Assembly (NCBI RefSeq): GCF_900111565.1
Contig: NZ_FOIK01000006.1
Coordinates: 164,341 to 228,340 of the forward strand
Reading direction: 5' to 3'
From: Paenibacillus sp. NFR01
GTDB taxonomy: Bacteria > Bacillota > Bacilli > Paenibacillales > Paenibacillaceae
Length of the DNA: 64,000 bases
In this document: positions 16,479 through 23,998 of the stretch, one piece after another
How positions within the stretch are numbered: the first letter of the stretch is position 1
Layout: each line of letters opens with the position of its first letter
Notes under the pieces: model-generated
Database searches by the model: none
Told to the model about the DNA's origin: nothing
The model's input: only the letters and a program-made list of their open reading frames with translations
Made by a program: the position numbers and the translations under genes

Positions 16479-17426
16479 CTAATAATGGACTTTCCGGCTT
16501 TGCGTAATCCACGTAATTGAGGTTACAAGCATGATGATCAGGAACAGCACCCAGGACATTGCCGAGGCGTACCCCATCTTGAACCGCTCGAACCCTTCCT
16601 CGTAGATCTGGTACACAATGACCGTACTGGAGTAGTTAGGACCGCCGTTCGTCAGGAACTTGATCATGTCAAACACTTTAAAGGAGGAAATCGTACTCGT
16701 AATTGCCAGGAAAAACGTCGTCGGTCCCAGCAGCGGCACCGTAATCCGCCGGAACTGCTGAATGCCCGTTGCCCCGTCAATCGTTGCGGCTTCGTACAGT
16801 TCCTCCGGAATATTCGTCATGCCTGCCAGAAAGATAATCATCTGATACCCGAGAATCTGCCAGACATAAATGACCATGATGGCGATCAGCGAAAAGCTGG
16901 TGTCCACCAGCCAGCGCGGCGGATGGGACATCCCGAGCTGGATCAGCAGCTGGTTCAGCGGACCTTTGGACGGATGGTAGAGCGCCTGCCAGACCGCGGC
17001 GATCGCGACCGTAGAACAGATATAAGGAATGAAGAAGGCAACTTTGAAAAAGGTTTTGCCGTACAGCTTTTTATGGATCAGCGCCGACAGGATAATGCCC
17101 AGGAGCATCGTCAGCGGCACCGTCCCGACTGTAAACAGCACGTTGTTCTTCAGTGCCAGTATAAAGTGATTATCCTTAAACAGGTTAACAAAATTGTCGA
17201 TCCCGATAAAATGGATGGCCGACAGCCCGCCGACCAGATTCCATTCGGTAAAGCTCAGAAACAAGCTGAACAGCAGCGGGAACACCGACAGAATCAGCAT
17301 GCCGATCACTTCCGGAGCGATAAAAATCCACCCTGCCCACTGCTCGCGCCGTTTGCGGGTCCAGTAGGCACGTTTTGCCGGCGCAGCCGCCGTCTTCTGC
17401 GCAAGAACCTGCTCACTCACCGGCAT
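16479..17426 (-). CDS. Carbohydrate ABC transporter permease (MalF/LplB type)
   Basis: A 315-residue permease with six predicted transmembrane helices and the EAA loop EELYEAATIDGATGIQQFRR near residue 215. The N-terminus has a basic cytosolic stretch (RAYWTRKRREQW) before the first helix. Its start overlaps the end of the FAD gene upstream by 14 bases, showing tight co-transcription. It partners with the permease at 15618-16454. Confidence 0.93.
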   Translation of the reverse strand: MPVSEQVLAQKTAAAPAKRAYWTRKRREQWAGWIFIAPEVIGMLILSVFPLLFSLFLSFTEWNLVGGLSAIHFIGIDNFVNLFKDNHFILALKNNVLFTVGTVPLTMLLGIILSALIHKKLYGKTFFKVAFFIPYICSTVAIAAVWQALYHPSKGPLNQLLIQLGMSHPPRWLVDTSFSLIAIMVIYVWQILGYQMIIFLAGMTNIPEELYEAATIDGATGIQQFRRITVPLLGPTTFFLAITSTISSFKVFDMIKFLTNGGPNYSSTVIVYQIYEEGFERFKMGYASAMSWVLFLIIMLVTSITWITQSRKVHY

Positions 17427-18783
17427 GCACCTCCGATTCCACGGCGGCGTCCGGCAGATAGGCGCCCTCTTCCTTCAGCCGCCGGCGCAGCTCGGCTATA
17501 TCTACGGCGTGCACGTCGGACTCCGCCTGCTTCGATGCCAGTGCCGCCGCCAGTCCTGCCGCCTCGCCCATCGCCAGGCAGACCGGCATCACCCGTACGC
17601 TGCCCAGCACCTGGCGGTCGCAGGAGATGCTCCGGCCGGCCACCAGCACATTGCGCAGGCCCTTCGGCGTCAGGCAGCGGTACGGAATGCCGTGCGATTC
17701 ACCCGGACCGTACAACGTAATCGCCAGGCTGGAGCCGGTCCCGCTCTGCTGCTCCTTTTTGTTCCCGTGGATGTCGAGAAAATAGCTGTTGCGGCAAATC
17801 TCGTCCGTAAAGCTTCTGCGTTCGATATAGTCTTCGGCGGTCAAAATATAATCGCCAATGATCCGCCGCGATTCCCTGGTCCCGATCAGCGTGCCGGTGC
17901 TCATGACAAAGGCGTTGCCGAAAGCGGCGGGATGAACATCGGCCAGCATATCACGGTACGCCTCCGCCATTCTGCGGCCTTCCATCATCGCCTGGGAGAC
18001 AGTGAACGTGTCGGTGTTGTCCACGCCCCACAGATGTCCGGCGTTAAAACCGACGGCCTGCGGCGCGATCTGATTGTTGCACAGATGCGTGTCCGGAATG
18101 CCCGGATAGTCGCCGGAACGGAACGCCTCGTGAATCGGGCTGTCCGGATTTTCGGCATGCAGCTTCGGGCCGTTCAGGTAGGCGTAGTCGTCCACGTTGC
18201 CGAGAACGAAGCAGTGCGTCGCCGGCTGCAGCTCCCCGGTCGTCTCGTCGCCCTTCTCGTATTCCGCCCCCGCCCAGGCAGCGACATCCCCGTCGCCAGT
18301 GCAGTCGACGTATACGTTGGCGCGGAACGCCTGAAGCCCGCCTTTATTCAGCACGACGATGGCTGTCACATTGCCGTCTTCGTCCCGTTCCACATCGGCG
18401 AGCGTGGTCAGGAACAGCACGCTGGCGCCGGCTTCCGTCACCAGATCGTCGTAGACCCGCTTGAGCTTCTCCGGCTCGATCGGCACCCAGTCCAGCGCAT
18501 CCGGACGGACATGCGGCATCTGCGCCTTCAGGGTCTCGAACACTTTTTCCGCCAGGCCGCGGTAGACAATCTTCTGTTTATCGGAAAACGGGCACCAGGC
18601 CGGAACCAGCCCCGAGGTGCCCATGCCGCCCAGGCTTCCGGTCGCTTCGATCAGCAGCGTGCGCGCCCCTTCCCGGGCCGCCGCAGCCGCTGCGGTGCAT
18701 CCCGCCGGACCGCCGCCGACGACAATGACGTCAAAGTCGGTATTGAAAGGAATTGGTTTGCTTCTGAGTGTGTAACTATCCAT
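17413..18783 (-). CDS. FAD-dependent oxidoreductase (paralogue 2)
   Basis: A 456-residue flavoprotein with the N-terminal VVGGGPAGCTAAAAAAREG FAD motif, GSLGGMGTSG, and internal VDCTGDGDVAAWAG. It is a paralogue of the product of 9082-10452. I chose the ATG at 18783 (GAGG 6 bases upstream; gives exactly the same length as the paralogue) over an earlier ATG at 18813, which has no ribosome site. It heads the permease unit and overlaps the first permease by 14 bases. The substrate is not known; oxidation of a sugar or uronate derivative during import or breakdown is inferred from context. Confidence 0.88.
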   Translation of the reverse strand: MDSYTLRSKPIPFNTDFDVIVVGGGPAGCTAAAAAAREGARTLLIEATGSLGGMGTSGLVPAWCPFSDKQKIVYRGLAEKVFETLKAQMPHVRPDALDWVPIEPEKLKRVYDDLVTEAGASVLFLTTLADVERDEDGNVTAIVVLNKGGLQAFRANVYVDCTGDGDVAAWAGAEYEKGDETTGELQPATHCFVLGNVDDYAYLNGPKLHAENPDSPIHEAFRSGDYPGIPDTHLCNNQIAPQAVGFNAGHLWGVDNTDTFTVSQAMMEGRRMAEAYRDMLADVHPAAFGNAFVMSTGTLIGTRESRRIIGDYILTAEDYIERRSFTDEICRNSYFLDIHGNKKEQQSGTGSSLAITLYGPGESHGIPYRCLTPKGLRNVLVAGRSISCDRQVLGSVRVMPVCLAMGEAAGLAAALASKQAESDVHAVDIAELRRRLKEEGAYLPDAAVESEVHAGE

Positions 18784-18847
18784 ATAAGCCTCGCTTTCCC
18801 GGCAGCCTTTCATGCGTGAAGCCCGGCCGCCGTGCTTCTATGGATTC

Positions 18848-18913
18848 ATTGTAGCAAGCGGCATTTGCGATTACGGTATAGCCTGCCGACCCGTTCATGT
18901 GCAATATTTTGAC
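18848..18913 (-). promoter_or_regulatory. Promoter and bipartite operator for the FAD/permease unit (P1)
   Basis: Minus strand: GTCAAAA (18907-18913), 53 bases, TACAAT (18848-18853), with the proximal element CAGGCTATACCG about 20 bases before the -10. Distal flank TTGCA two bases after GTCAAAA is shared with the promoter at 10574. Confidence 0.65.
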
Positions 18914-19044
18914 TTGAATTTGGGAGAGGGTACTGTGGAGGCCTATGGGCCCGTGAAGGAGCGGGCGTTGTACCCCCGGCTCTTGACAGCTCGCGGTGAA
19001 AAGCTTATGGGTATATACATACAACATCCGGGGGGGGAATGATC

Positions 19045-20205
19045 ATGACCATCTTGGCGGTGTATCGCTGGGGAGATAAAGCCGTATTCGCATCAGACTT
19101 CCGCGTTTCGTTCCGTGCCGGAAACCAGGTAGATGTGATGTCCAAGTTTATGCGTTTTGGAGATCGGCTTGGGATTTTTATTGCCGGCGATGTGAGCTTA
19201 TGGAGAGGCGCCGTGCCGATTATTGAAGGCGTTAGGGATCGTCTTACTTTAGAGAATGCGGTTCAGGACGATGGACCGTTAAAGCTGGCCCTGCAGCGTT
19301 ATACCGAGTCGCTCAATACTGCAAATCATCCGTCTTATGGCGGAATCGGGGTAATGGTGGATGCCGAAGGGCAAAGGAACGCCGTATTTAGCATCAACGG
19401 GCAAGCGGGATACGGCGTTTCTATCTCCTCTATAGAGGACGGATGTACGGTGATGGGAAGCGGCCAGGCCGTCCCGATGATTCAGGAGCATCTTCGTCTT
19501 CAACTGGAAGCCATCACTTCGCGTCTCGATGATCCCTATGATGTCGAAGCTTTTCTAAGCCGCGAAACGTTGAATTGGATTAGCCGCTGCGGAGCATCCG
19601 CCTTTCGCAAATTGGGCATCACCCCTGCCTTGGCTACTTCACGGGTAGAGCAAGGCAGCTTCAATATGACCGGGGTAGAAGTCAACGGCAGCGTCATTTC
19701 AGTCGATGATGGATCTTCAACACACTATCATTATACTTTTGAGCGTATAGAGGATCAGATCATGCTGCTCGACCATCGTAAACAGAGAAGTTTTATGGTA
19801 AACGAGATTGTGGACTTTTCTGTGCGTACAGACGATGAACTCTTCGACCCGGAAGGATTAAGCGAGGGATTCGACCCCACCCCCTATGCGGTCGAGGGCA
19901 GCGTATTTTTCATGAACCAGCGGGTTACTGGCTCAAGAGTGACACGCCAACTCTTTCGGACCGCGACATTTGAATATCGCAATCAAACGCTGTGCCATCC
20001 GGGATACGAGCTGTTGGCCGGACAAGTCTTGACGGAGCTCGACGTGCACGAAAGAGAAGCCTATCAGCCTACCAGGGAAATCGGCTTAGTGATCCCCCCC
20101 GAGAAAGTCGGCTCGTTTGTAGCAGGGGTCGGACATCAGATCCAGAATCATGAATGGATGGCGGAGCATATCGCCAATTACCATGAAATCTACCGAAGCG
20201 CATGA
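19045..20205 (+). CDS. HslV/proteasome-like Ntn-hydrolase-fold protein with unknown C-terminal half
   Basis: This 386-residue protein is not a standard HslV, but its first ~150 residues follow the HslV/proteasome beta pattern: MTILAVYRWGDKAVFASDFRVS (Thr directly after Met, Asp at about 17), a later SKFMRF with a Lys where the catalytic Lys sits, LGIFIAGDVS, and VMGSGQAVPMI resembling the GSGG element. The ATG at 19045 is 7 bases from a G-octamer ribosome site, whereas the ATG at 19039 lies one base from it. The preferred start would leave Thr as residue 1 after Met removal, as in active Ntn proteases. Residues ~200-386 are unrecognised. No HslU-like ATPase gene lies nearby. Fold assignment is inference; activity is untested. 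Confidence 0.75.
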   Translation: MTILAVYRWGDKAVFASDFRVSFRAGNQVDVMSKFMRFGDRLGIFIAGDVSLWRGAVPIIEGVRDRLTLENAVQDDGPLKLALQRYTESLNTANHPSYGGIGVMVDAEGQRNAVFSINGQAGYGVSISSIEDGCTVMGSGQAVPMIQEHLRLQLEAITSRLDDPYDVEAFLSRETLNWISRCGASAFRKLGITPALATSRVEQGSFNMTGVEVNGSVISVDDGSSTHYHYTFERIEDQIMLLDHRKQRSFMVNEIVDFSVRTDDELFDPEGLSEGFDPTPYAVEGSVFFMNQRVTGSRVTRQLFRTATFEYRNQTLCHPGYELLAGQVLTELDVHEREAYQPTREIGLVIPPEKVGSFVAGVGHQIQNHEWMAEHIANYHEIYRSA

Positions 20206-20286
20206 ATGTGTCCCGCCGGCATCATCCCGTTTTACCATTTAAAAGATAAAAATGAGGCAAAAGCGTTATTTTTTCAAAATCGGTGG

Positions 20287-20292
20287 TATAAT
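20287..20292 (+). promoter_or_regulatory. Extended -10 promoter of the antisense RNA
   Basis: TGGTATAAT (20284-20292) is an extended -10 element. It would start a plus-strand RNA near 20299 that runs against the 3' end of the small toxin-like gene. Confidence 0.65.
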
Positions 20293-20298
20293 GAAAGC

Positions 20299-20433
20299 AA
20301 CAGCAGTAAACAAAAAGAAGACGCGATGCGGACACATCGCGCCTTTGACAAAAGCCGGCGGGAGACCACGGCGTTGATGAGTGAAGAATCGCCGGTTAAG
20401 GGCCCAACCTATCCCCGGCGGTTTTTCTTTTTG
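20299..20433 (+). ncRNA. Candidate type I antitoxin (antisense RNA)
   Basis: Between the extended -10 at 20287 and a hairpin (CGCCGG 20390-20395 / CCGGCG 20415-20420) followed by TTTTTCTTTTT lies a short transcript without a credible reading frame. It overlaps the last ~25 bases of the toxin-like gene and its whole 3' untranslated region in tail-to-tail orientation, the arrangement known for txpA/ratA- and bsrG/SR4-type loci. Ends are estimated. Confidence 0.65.
20310..20341 (-). terminator. Terminator of the toxin-like mRNA
   Basis: Minus-strand hairpin CGCGATG / CATCGCG (20322-20341) followed by TCTTCTTTTTG. It would end the leftward small-protein mRNA just inside the start of the antisense RNA. 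Confidence 0.6.
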
Positions 20434-20537
20434 CGGCCTTGCCTCCAAGTGCTGAGCAGCTTCGTAACTCCTGCCGAGATCGTGACGAGCTTGACCAGCC
20501 CGTCGAGCACCTTAAGACAAACCTCAAGAAATGACAT
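20409..20537 (-). CDS. Small hydrophobic peptide, candidate type I toxin
   Basis: A 42-residue peptide starting MSFLEVCLKVLDGLVKLVT and ending in a strongly basic tail (RQGRKKKNRRG). The ATG at 20537 is preceded at 7 bases by AAAGGAGG, an almost perfect ribosome site. Its mRNA would start near 20590 from TGGTATAAT (20597-20605) and end at the hairpin near 20322. A short amphipathic or membrane helix with a charged C-terminus, a strong ribosome site and a convergent antisense RNA fit a type I toxin. I do not recognise the exact family. Confidence 0.7.
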   Translation of the reverse strand: MSFLEVCLKVLDGLVKLVTISAGVTKLLSTWRQGRKKKNRRG

Positions 20538-20596
20538 GGCATCACCTCCTTTCGGAGCTACGCCATGCCTGTCCCGCCGGATGTTTTGTCTCTATT

Positions 20597-20605
20597 ATTA
20601 TACCA
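20597..20605 (-). promoter_or_regulatory. Extended -10 promoter of the toxin-like gene
   Basis: On the minus strand TGGTATAAT matches the extended -10 consensus exactly and mirrors the antisense promoter at 20284-20292. The predicted leader is about 50 bases. Confidence 0.6.
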
Positions 20606-20797
20606 TTTTTTGATAGATTGCCCTAGAGAAATCTACGTTTTTACCCGCTGTAAACCCGCATTCCAGCGCTATTTTCCCACTTGCGACGCATGCCGTGCAT
20701 TCGCTTCCTGCAGCACTTCGCCTGCTCTCTCCGCTTAATCAGCTCGGTCCGTTCTTTACCAGAGAAGGAGTGGCTTTTATTCTAGGGAGCGACAGTC

Positions 20798-20872
20798 TAA
20801 CGGACACAGGAGGCGTTATTTTACGAAAAATCAGCATATCTGCAATGTTACGGACCTGAGACCCTCAAACCC
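20798..20872. repeat. Two further copies of the TAACGGAC...CCGTTATT repeat
   Basis: CTAACGGACACAGGAGGCGT at 20798 continues into TATTTTACGAAAA, as at 5550-5580. A second, shorter unit TTACGGACCTGAGACC starts at 20853. They overlap the 3' end of the small gene at 20831-21004. Confidence 0.7.
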
Positions 20873-21004
20873 CCGTTCTTTATGCCCATTTTCTTCATGC
20901 CAAGCCCCTTTCTCTTGCATTAAGCTCGCTAGCGCCATGACCGGATTCAGCAGAATCCACAGCAGCACCAACATTTTATGACAACTGCTGAATTTGTTCC
21001 GCAT
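20831..21004 (-). CDS. Possible small membrane protein (uncertain)
   Basis: A 57-residue frame starts MRNKFSSCHK and contains one clear hydrophobic helix (MLVLLWILLNPVMALASLM). AAGGAGG lies 14 bases before the ATG at 21004, which is long; a GTG at 21019 overlaps that site, and an out-of-frame ATG at 21015 would give only 22 residues. The last third is built from the palindromic repeat, so the C-terminus may be incidental. No homologue is recognised. Confidence 0.3.
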   Translation of the reverse strand: MRNKFSSCHKMLVLLWILLNPVMALASLMQEKGAWHEENGHKERGFEGLRSVTLQIC

Positions 21005-21085
21005 GTGCGGTTCATCCACCTCCTTGAATGACTGCCATTAAACGGGGTAATAATAATACATCATGAAAAAAAGAGGTGCTTCCAG

Positions 21086-21574
21086 ATGAACCAGCCTGTA
21101 GATAACCGCCAAGAGACCATTGAAAAAGTCCGCGACCTGATCAAAGGCATCGATGTCGCGATGCTGACCACCGTTACGGATGAAGGCCTGGTCTCGCGGC
21201 CGATGAAAACCCAGGAAGTGGAGTTTGACGGCGATCTCTGGTTCCTGACCAAAAAGGATACCAGCAAATATGACGAGATCAAACATAACCAGGAAGTAAA
21301 CGTGGCTTACGTGGACAAGTCGTATGTCTCGATCCGCGGAAACGCCGAAATCGTCACCGACCGGGATAAAGTCAAGCAATTCTGGACGGTAGCGCACGAG
21401 AAGTTCCTGCAGACGACGAGCGACGATCCCAACGTCATTCTGATTAAGATCAACACGCACACGGCCGAGTATTGGGAAACGGGCAATTGGGTAAAGGTCG
21501 TGAAGCATTTTGTCCAGCGGATGGCCGGAAAAGACCCCGAAAACGCCGAGCTCAACAAAACCGTCCAACTGTAA
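21086..21574 (+). CDS. Pyridoxamine 5'-phosphate oxidase-like general stress protein
   Basis: A 162-residue split-barrel flavin-binding protein. The core is DVAMLTTVTDEGLVSRPMKTQ (residues 24-44), then LWFLTKKDTSKYDEI and VNVAYVDKSYVSIRGNAEI, the pattern of B. subtilis YdaG/GSP26-like general stress proteins. The function is usually flavin-linked and poorly defined. AGAGGTG precedes the ATG. It is monocistronic, converging on the flotillin operon. Confidence 0.9.
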   Translation: MNQPVDNRQETIEKVRDLIKGIDVAMLTTVTDEGLVSRPMKTQEVEFDGDLWFLTKKDTSKYDEIKHNQEVNVAYVDKSYVSIRGNAEIVTDRDKVKQFWTVAHEKFLQTTSDDPNVILIKINTHTAEYWETGNWVKVVKHFVQRMAGKDPENAELNKTVQL

Positions 21575-21695
21575 GCTCAGGCAAATGAAGGCGTAGTTAA
21601 ACGCTCTCATGATTACCCGGACGTTGTTGTCTAGCGATAACTATTCCCTGCCGATCCACTTCAACCTCCAAAACTGGAGGTTAAGCAATCTAATT

Positions 21696-21750
21696 CAAAA
21701 CAGCCCCATGCAGCGCGAAAAGCATTTTCCGCTGCACGGGGCTGTTTTGC
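21696..21750. terminator. Bidirectional terminator between the stress gene and flotillin
   Basis: Two long arms, CAAAACAGCCCC(A)TGCAGCG and CGCTGCA(C)GGGGCTGTTTTG, form a stem of about 19 pairs between converging genes. A second perfect hairpin (AACCTCC/GGAGGTT, 21664-21682) lies just before. Confidence 0.85.
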
Positions 21751-21763
21751 GAAAATTACCGAA

Positions 21764-23197
21764 TTACTGCTCTTTGTTCCGGCCAAGCAATCCGCTCAGC
21801 GCCTCCGTTACGTTCATCCCGGTCAGCGTCTGGGTCAGTTCAGGCACCTGCGCCATGATTTTGGCGATGTCGCCGGTGATTTTGTTCACTCCGGAAGAAG
21901 CGCCGTCCTGAGAGATTACCGTAATCTTGTCGACCTTGGCCAGCGGGGAAGCGATCCGTTCCGCCAGCTCCGGCAGCACTTTCAGGAACTCCACGGTGAG
22001 CGCGGCTTGCGTGAATTGTTTGTACGCTTCGGCTTTTTTCTCCAAGGCTCCCGCTTCCGCGGCCCCGGCCAGCTGCACGATTTCCGCATTCGCTTTCCCT
22101 TTCGCCAGCTCCGCTTCCGCCGTGGCCAGCCCGCGTTTGGTCGTTGTGGCCGCCTCGGCTTCCGCCTCGAGAATTTGCCGCTGCTTGGCAGCTTCCGCCC
22201 GCATGATCGTCGCCTGATTCTCTGCTTGGGCCGGCTTGATGACGGTGGCCTCCAGCTCCTTCTGTCTCAGTTCCACTTCGATTTCGCGGACGGTCCGGTT
22301 GGCTTCCGCTTCCATCTGCGTGATTTTGACCTGCTCGGTCACGAGCGACTGCTTGATCTTGTTCTGCTGCAATTCATAGGCCAAGTCCGCCTGCGCTTTC
22401 TTGACTTCCGTCTCCAGCTTGAACTCAGCCTGCTTGATGTTCAGCTCTTTCTCGAACAGCGATTCCTTGGCGCGGGCCGCCGTTTCCGCTTCAATGGTGG
22501 ACTGGTGCGCATTCGCTTTGGCGATGGAAGATTCCTTTTCAGCCTCGGCCTGCTTGATCTGAATGTCGCGTTCCGCTTCGGCCTTGGCGATGCTGGCGTC
22601 GCGGCGAATCCGTTCAATCTCCGGAACCCCCATGTTGTCGATGTACCCTTTGTCGTCGGTAATCTTCTTGATCGTGAAGCTGACGACCTCCAATCCCATC
22701 TTGTCGAGATCCTCCGAGCAGGTCTCCCGCATCTTGCTGTTGATTTCATCCGGCGTCTTCAGAATGGACTCCACCGTCAATTGCCCGATCAGGCCCCGCA
22801 AGTGGCCTTCCACCGAATGCAGGATAATCGTCTCGCGGTCTTCCTCCGGGCGGTCGATGAACTGCTCGCTGGCCGTCAGAATCGCGGTCGGATCGCTTTT
22901 GATCTTGATCTGGGCTACCGCCTCCAGGTTTAGCTTGATGCCCTGCCGGGAGAACATCGCCTGCGCCGGGATGACATCGAAGCTCATCAGCATCATGGAG
23001 ATGGTTTTGCTGTTCTGAAAGCCGGGGATGACGAACGTCCCGCCGCCTTGCACGACTCTTTTTCCGCCGAGACCGAATACGATCATCGCCTGATTGGGCG
23101 GTACCTTTTTATACGCGTTCACGATGCTGAGCAGGGCCAGCAGGATAACAACAACAATGCCCCCGATTAAATATAGAATGACCATTCGGTTCGACAC
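21764..23197 (-). CDS. floT: Flotillin (YuaG/FloT-like)
   Basis: A 477-residue flotillin that organises functional membrane microdomains. The N-terminal hydrophobic hairpin (MVILYLIGGIVVVILLALLS) anchors it; an SPFH/band-7 domain spans about 30-190. A long coiled coil of Ala/Glu/Lys-rich heptads (KAEAERDIQIKQAEAEK, AAKQRQILEAEAEA) spans about 200-400. A Gly/Leu-rich tail ends the protein. It is 10 bases after the NfeD-like gene, as in B. subtilis yuaF-yuaG. Confidence 0.93.
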   Translation of the reverse strand: MSNRMVILYLIGGIVVVILLALLSIVNAYKKVPPNQAMIVFGLGGKRVVQGGGTFVIPGFQNSKTISMMLMSFDVIPAQAMFSRQGIKLNLEAVAQIKIKSDPTAILTASEQFIDRPEEDRETIILHSVEGHLRGLIGQLTVESILKTPDEINSKMRETCSEDLDKMGLEVVSFTIKKITDDKGYIDNMGVPEIERIRRDASIAKAEAERDIQIKQAEAEKESSIAKANAHQSTIEAETAARAKESLFEKELNIKQAEFKLETEVKKAQADLAYELQQNKIKQSLVTEQVKITQMEAEANRTVREIEVELRQKELEATVIKPAQAENQATIMRAEAAKQRQILEAEAEAATTTKRGLATAEAELAKGKANAEIVQLAGAAEAGALEKKAEAYKQFTQAALTVEFLKVLPELAERIASPLAKVDKITVISQDGASSGVNKITGDIAKIMAQVPELTQTLTGMNVTEALSGLLGRNKEQ

Positions 23198-23207
23198 TCC
23201 CTATGAA

Positions 23208-23762
23208 TTATAATTGTTCGATCTCCCTCTCGAAGAGGGCTACGGCCGCCAATCCTTTGTCCACTTTCAAAATAATCACCCGGTCGCCCTTCGCAAGCAC
23301 CTGGCCGGCATCCGCCCGTATGCCAATGGAACGCATCGTGCCGTGCAGCACGTACTTCATCTCCCCGACGCCGCTCTCCCCGGCAGGAACGCTGACGTAC
23401 CCGAGCTGGCCCGTGGGATCATAATCCAGCTCCTTCATGCTGCTGTCGTACCGGTTCATCACCCGGGCCAGCAGCGCATACATCAGGCAGCCGAGCACCA
23501 GGGCGATCAGTGTGCAGATGATCAGTACCGCAAGCATAGTTAATGTACTGAACCGTGTCATTACATAACCGGCGCCGCCCCACGCCGCAACAAACACCAT
23601 CAGCGGGAGGATGGGCACGAAACCCGTTCCTCCGGAATCGCCGCCCCCCACATGCATATGGCCCGCCAGCCCATGCCCGTGGAATCCGCCGCTGAGCAGG
23701 AGCAGCAGCCCGACCCAGAAGCACACGATAAATACTGTAATGATGGGAATCCCCTCTTTCAC
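23208..23762 (-). CDS. NfeD/YuaF-like membrane protein
   Basis: A 184-residue protein with three hydrophobic segments (about 8-25, 48-65, 76-100) and a C-terminal OB-fold-type domain (GQLGYVSVPAGESGVGEMKY... KGDRVIILKV) typical of NfeD partners of flotillins. A His/Gly-rich loop (GFHGHGLAGHMHVGGGD) follows the first helix. The start is a GTG with no strong ribosome site; a GGAGGAG lies about 30 bases further up. Upstream in-frame reading is closed after six codons. Confidence 0.85.
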   Translation of the reverse strand: MKEGIPIITVFIVCFWVGLLLLLSGGFHGHGLAGHMHVGGGDSGGTGFVPILPLMVFVAAWGGAGYVMTRFSTLTMLAVLIICTLIALVLGCLMYALLARVMNRYDSSMKELDYDPTGQLGYVSVPAGESGVGEMKYVLHGTMRSIGIRADAGQVLAKGDRVIILKVDKGLAAVALFEREIEQL

Positions 23763-23998
23763 GATATCAAATAACCGTTGTTATAGGAATTTATTGTTCT
23801 CCTCCAAGCATTCCTTTTACCCTGCAGGGCTTTCGGTTGATGATTGAATCTTACGCCTGTTGCCGTTATATGTAAAACATTGCAAAACGCACAAGAAGCC
23901 AAAGGTTGCACCCTCTTCACGAATGAAGGCGCATTCTTTGGCTTACTTCTTAAGCGGAGCTATCATTTGCTCGTTGTTGCTCGTATTTTCAAAACGCT
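23763..23998. terminator. Intergenic region with a long hairpin after hmp
   Basis: At 23896-23945 arms AAGCCAAAG and CTTTGGCTT enclose an inner CACCCTCTTCA/TGAAGG stem. This is the probable end of hmp transcription on the minus strand, although the trailing tract (CTTCTTGTG) is weak in T. The rest holds the leader of the NfeD gene, with a GGAGGAG near 23800. Confidence 0.5.

Noticed and set aside
20206..20613. 135-codon rightward frame directly after the HslV-like gene
   Set aside because: Covers the antisense RNA and both terminators of the toxin-like locus; composition is not protein-like.
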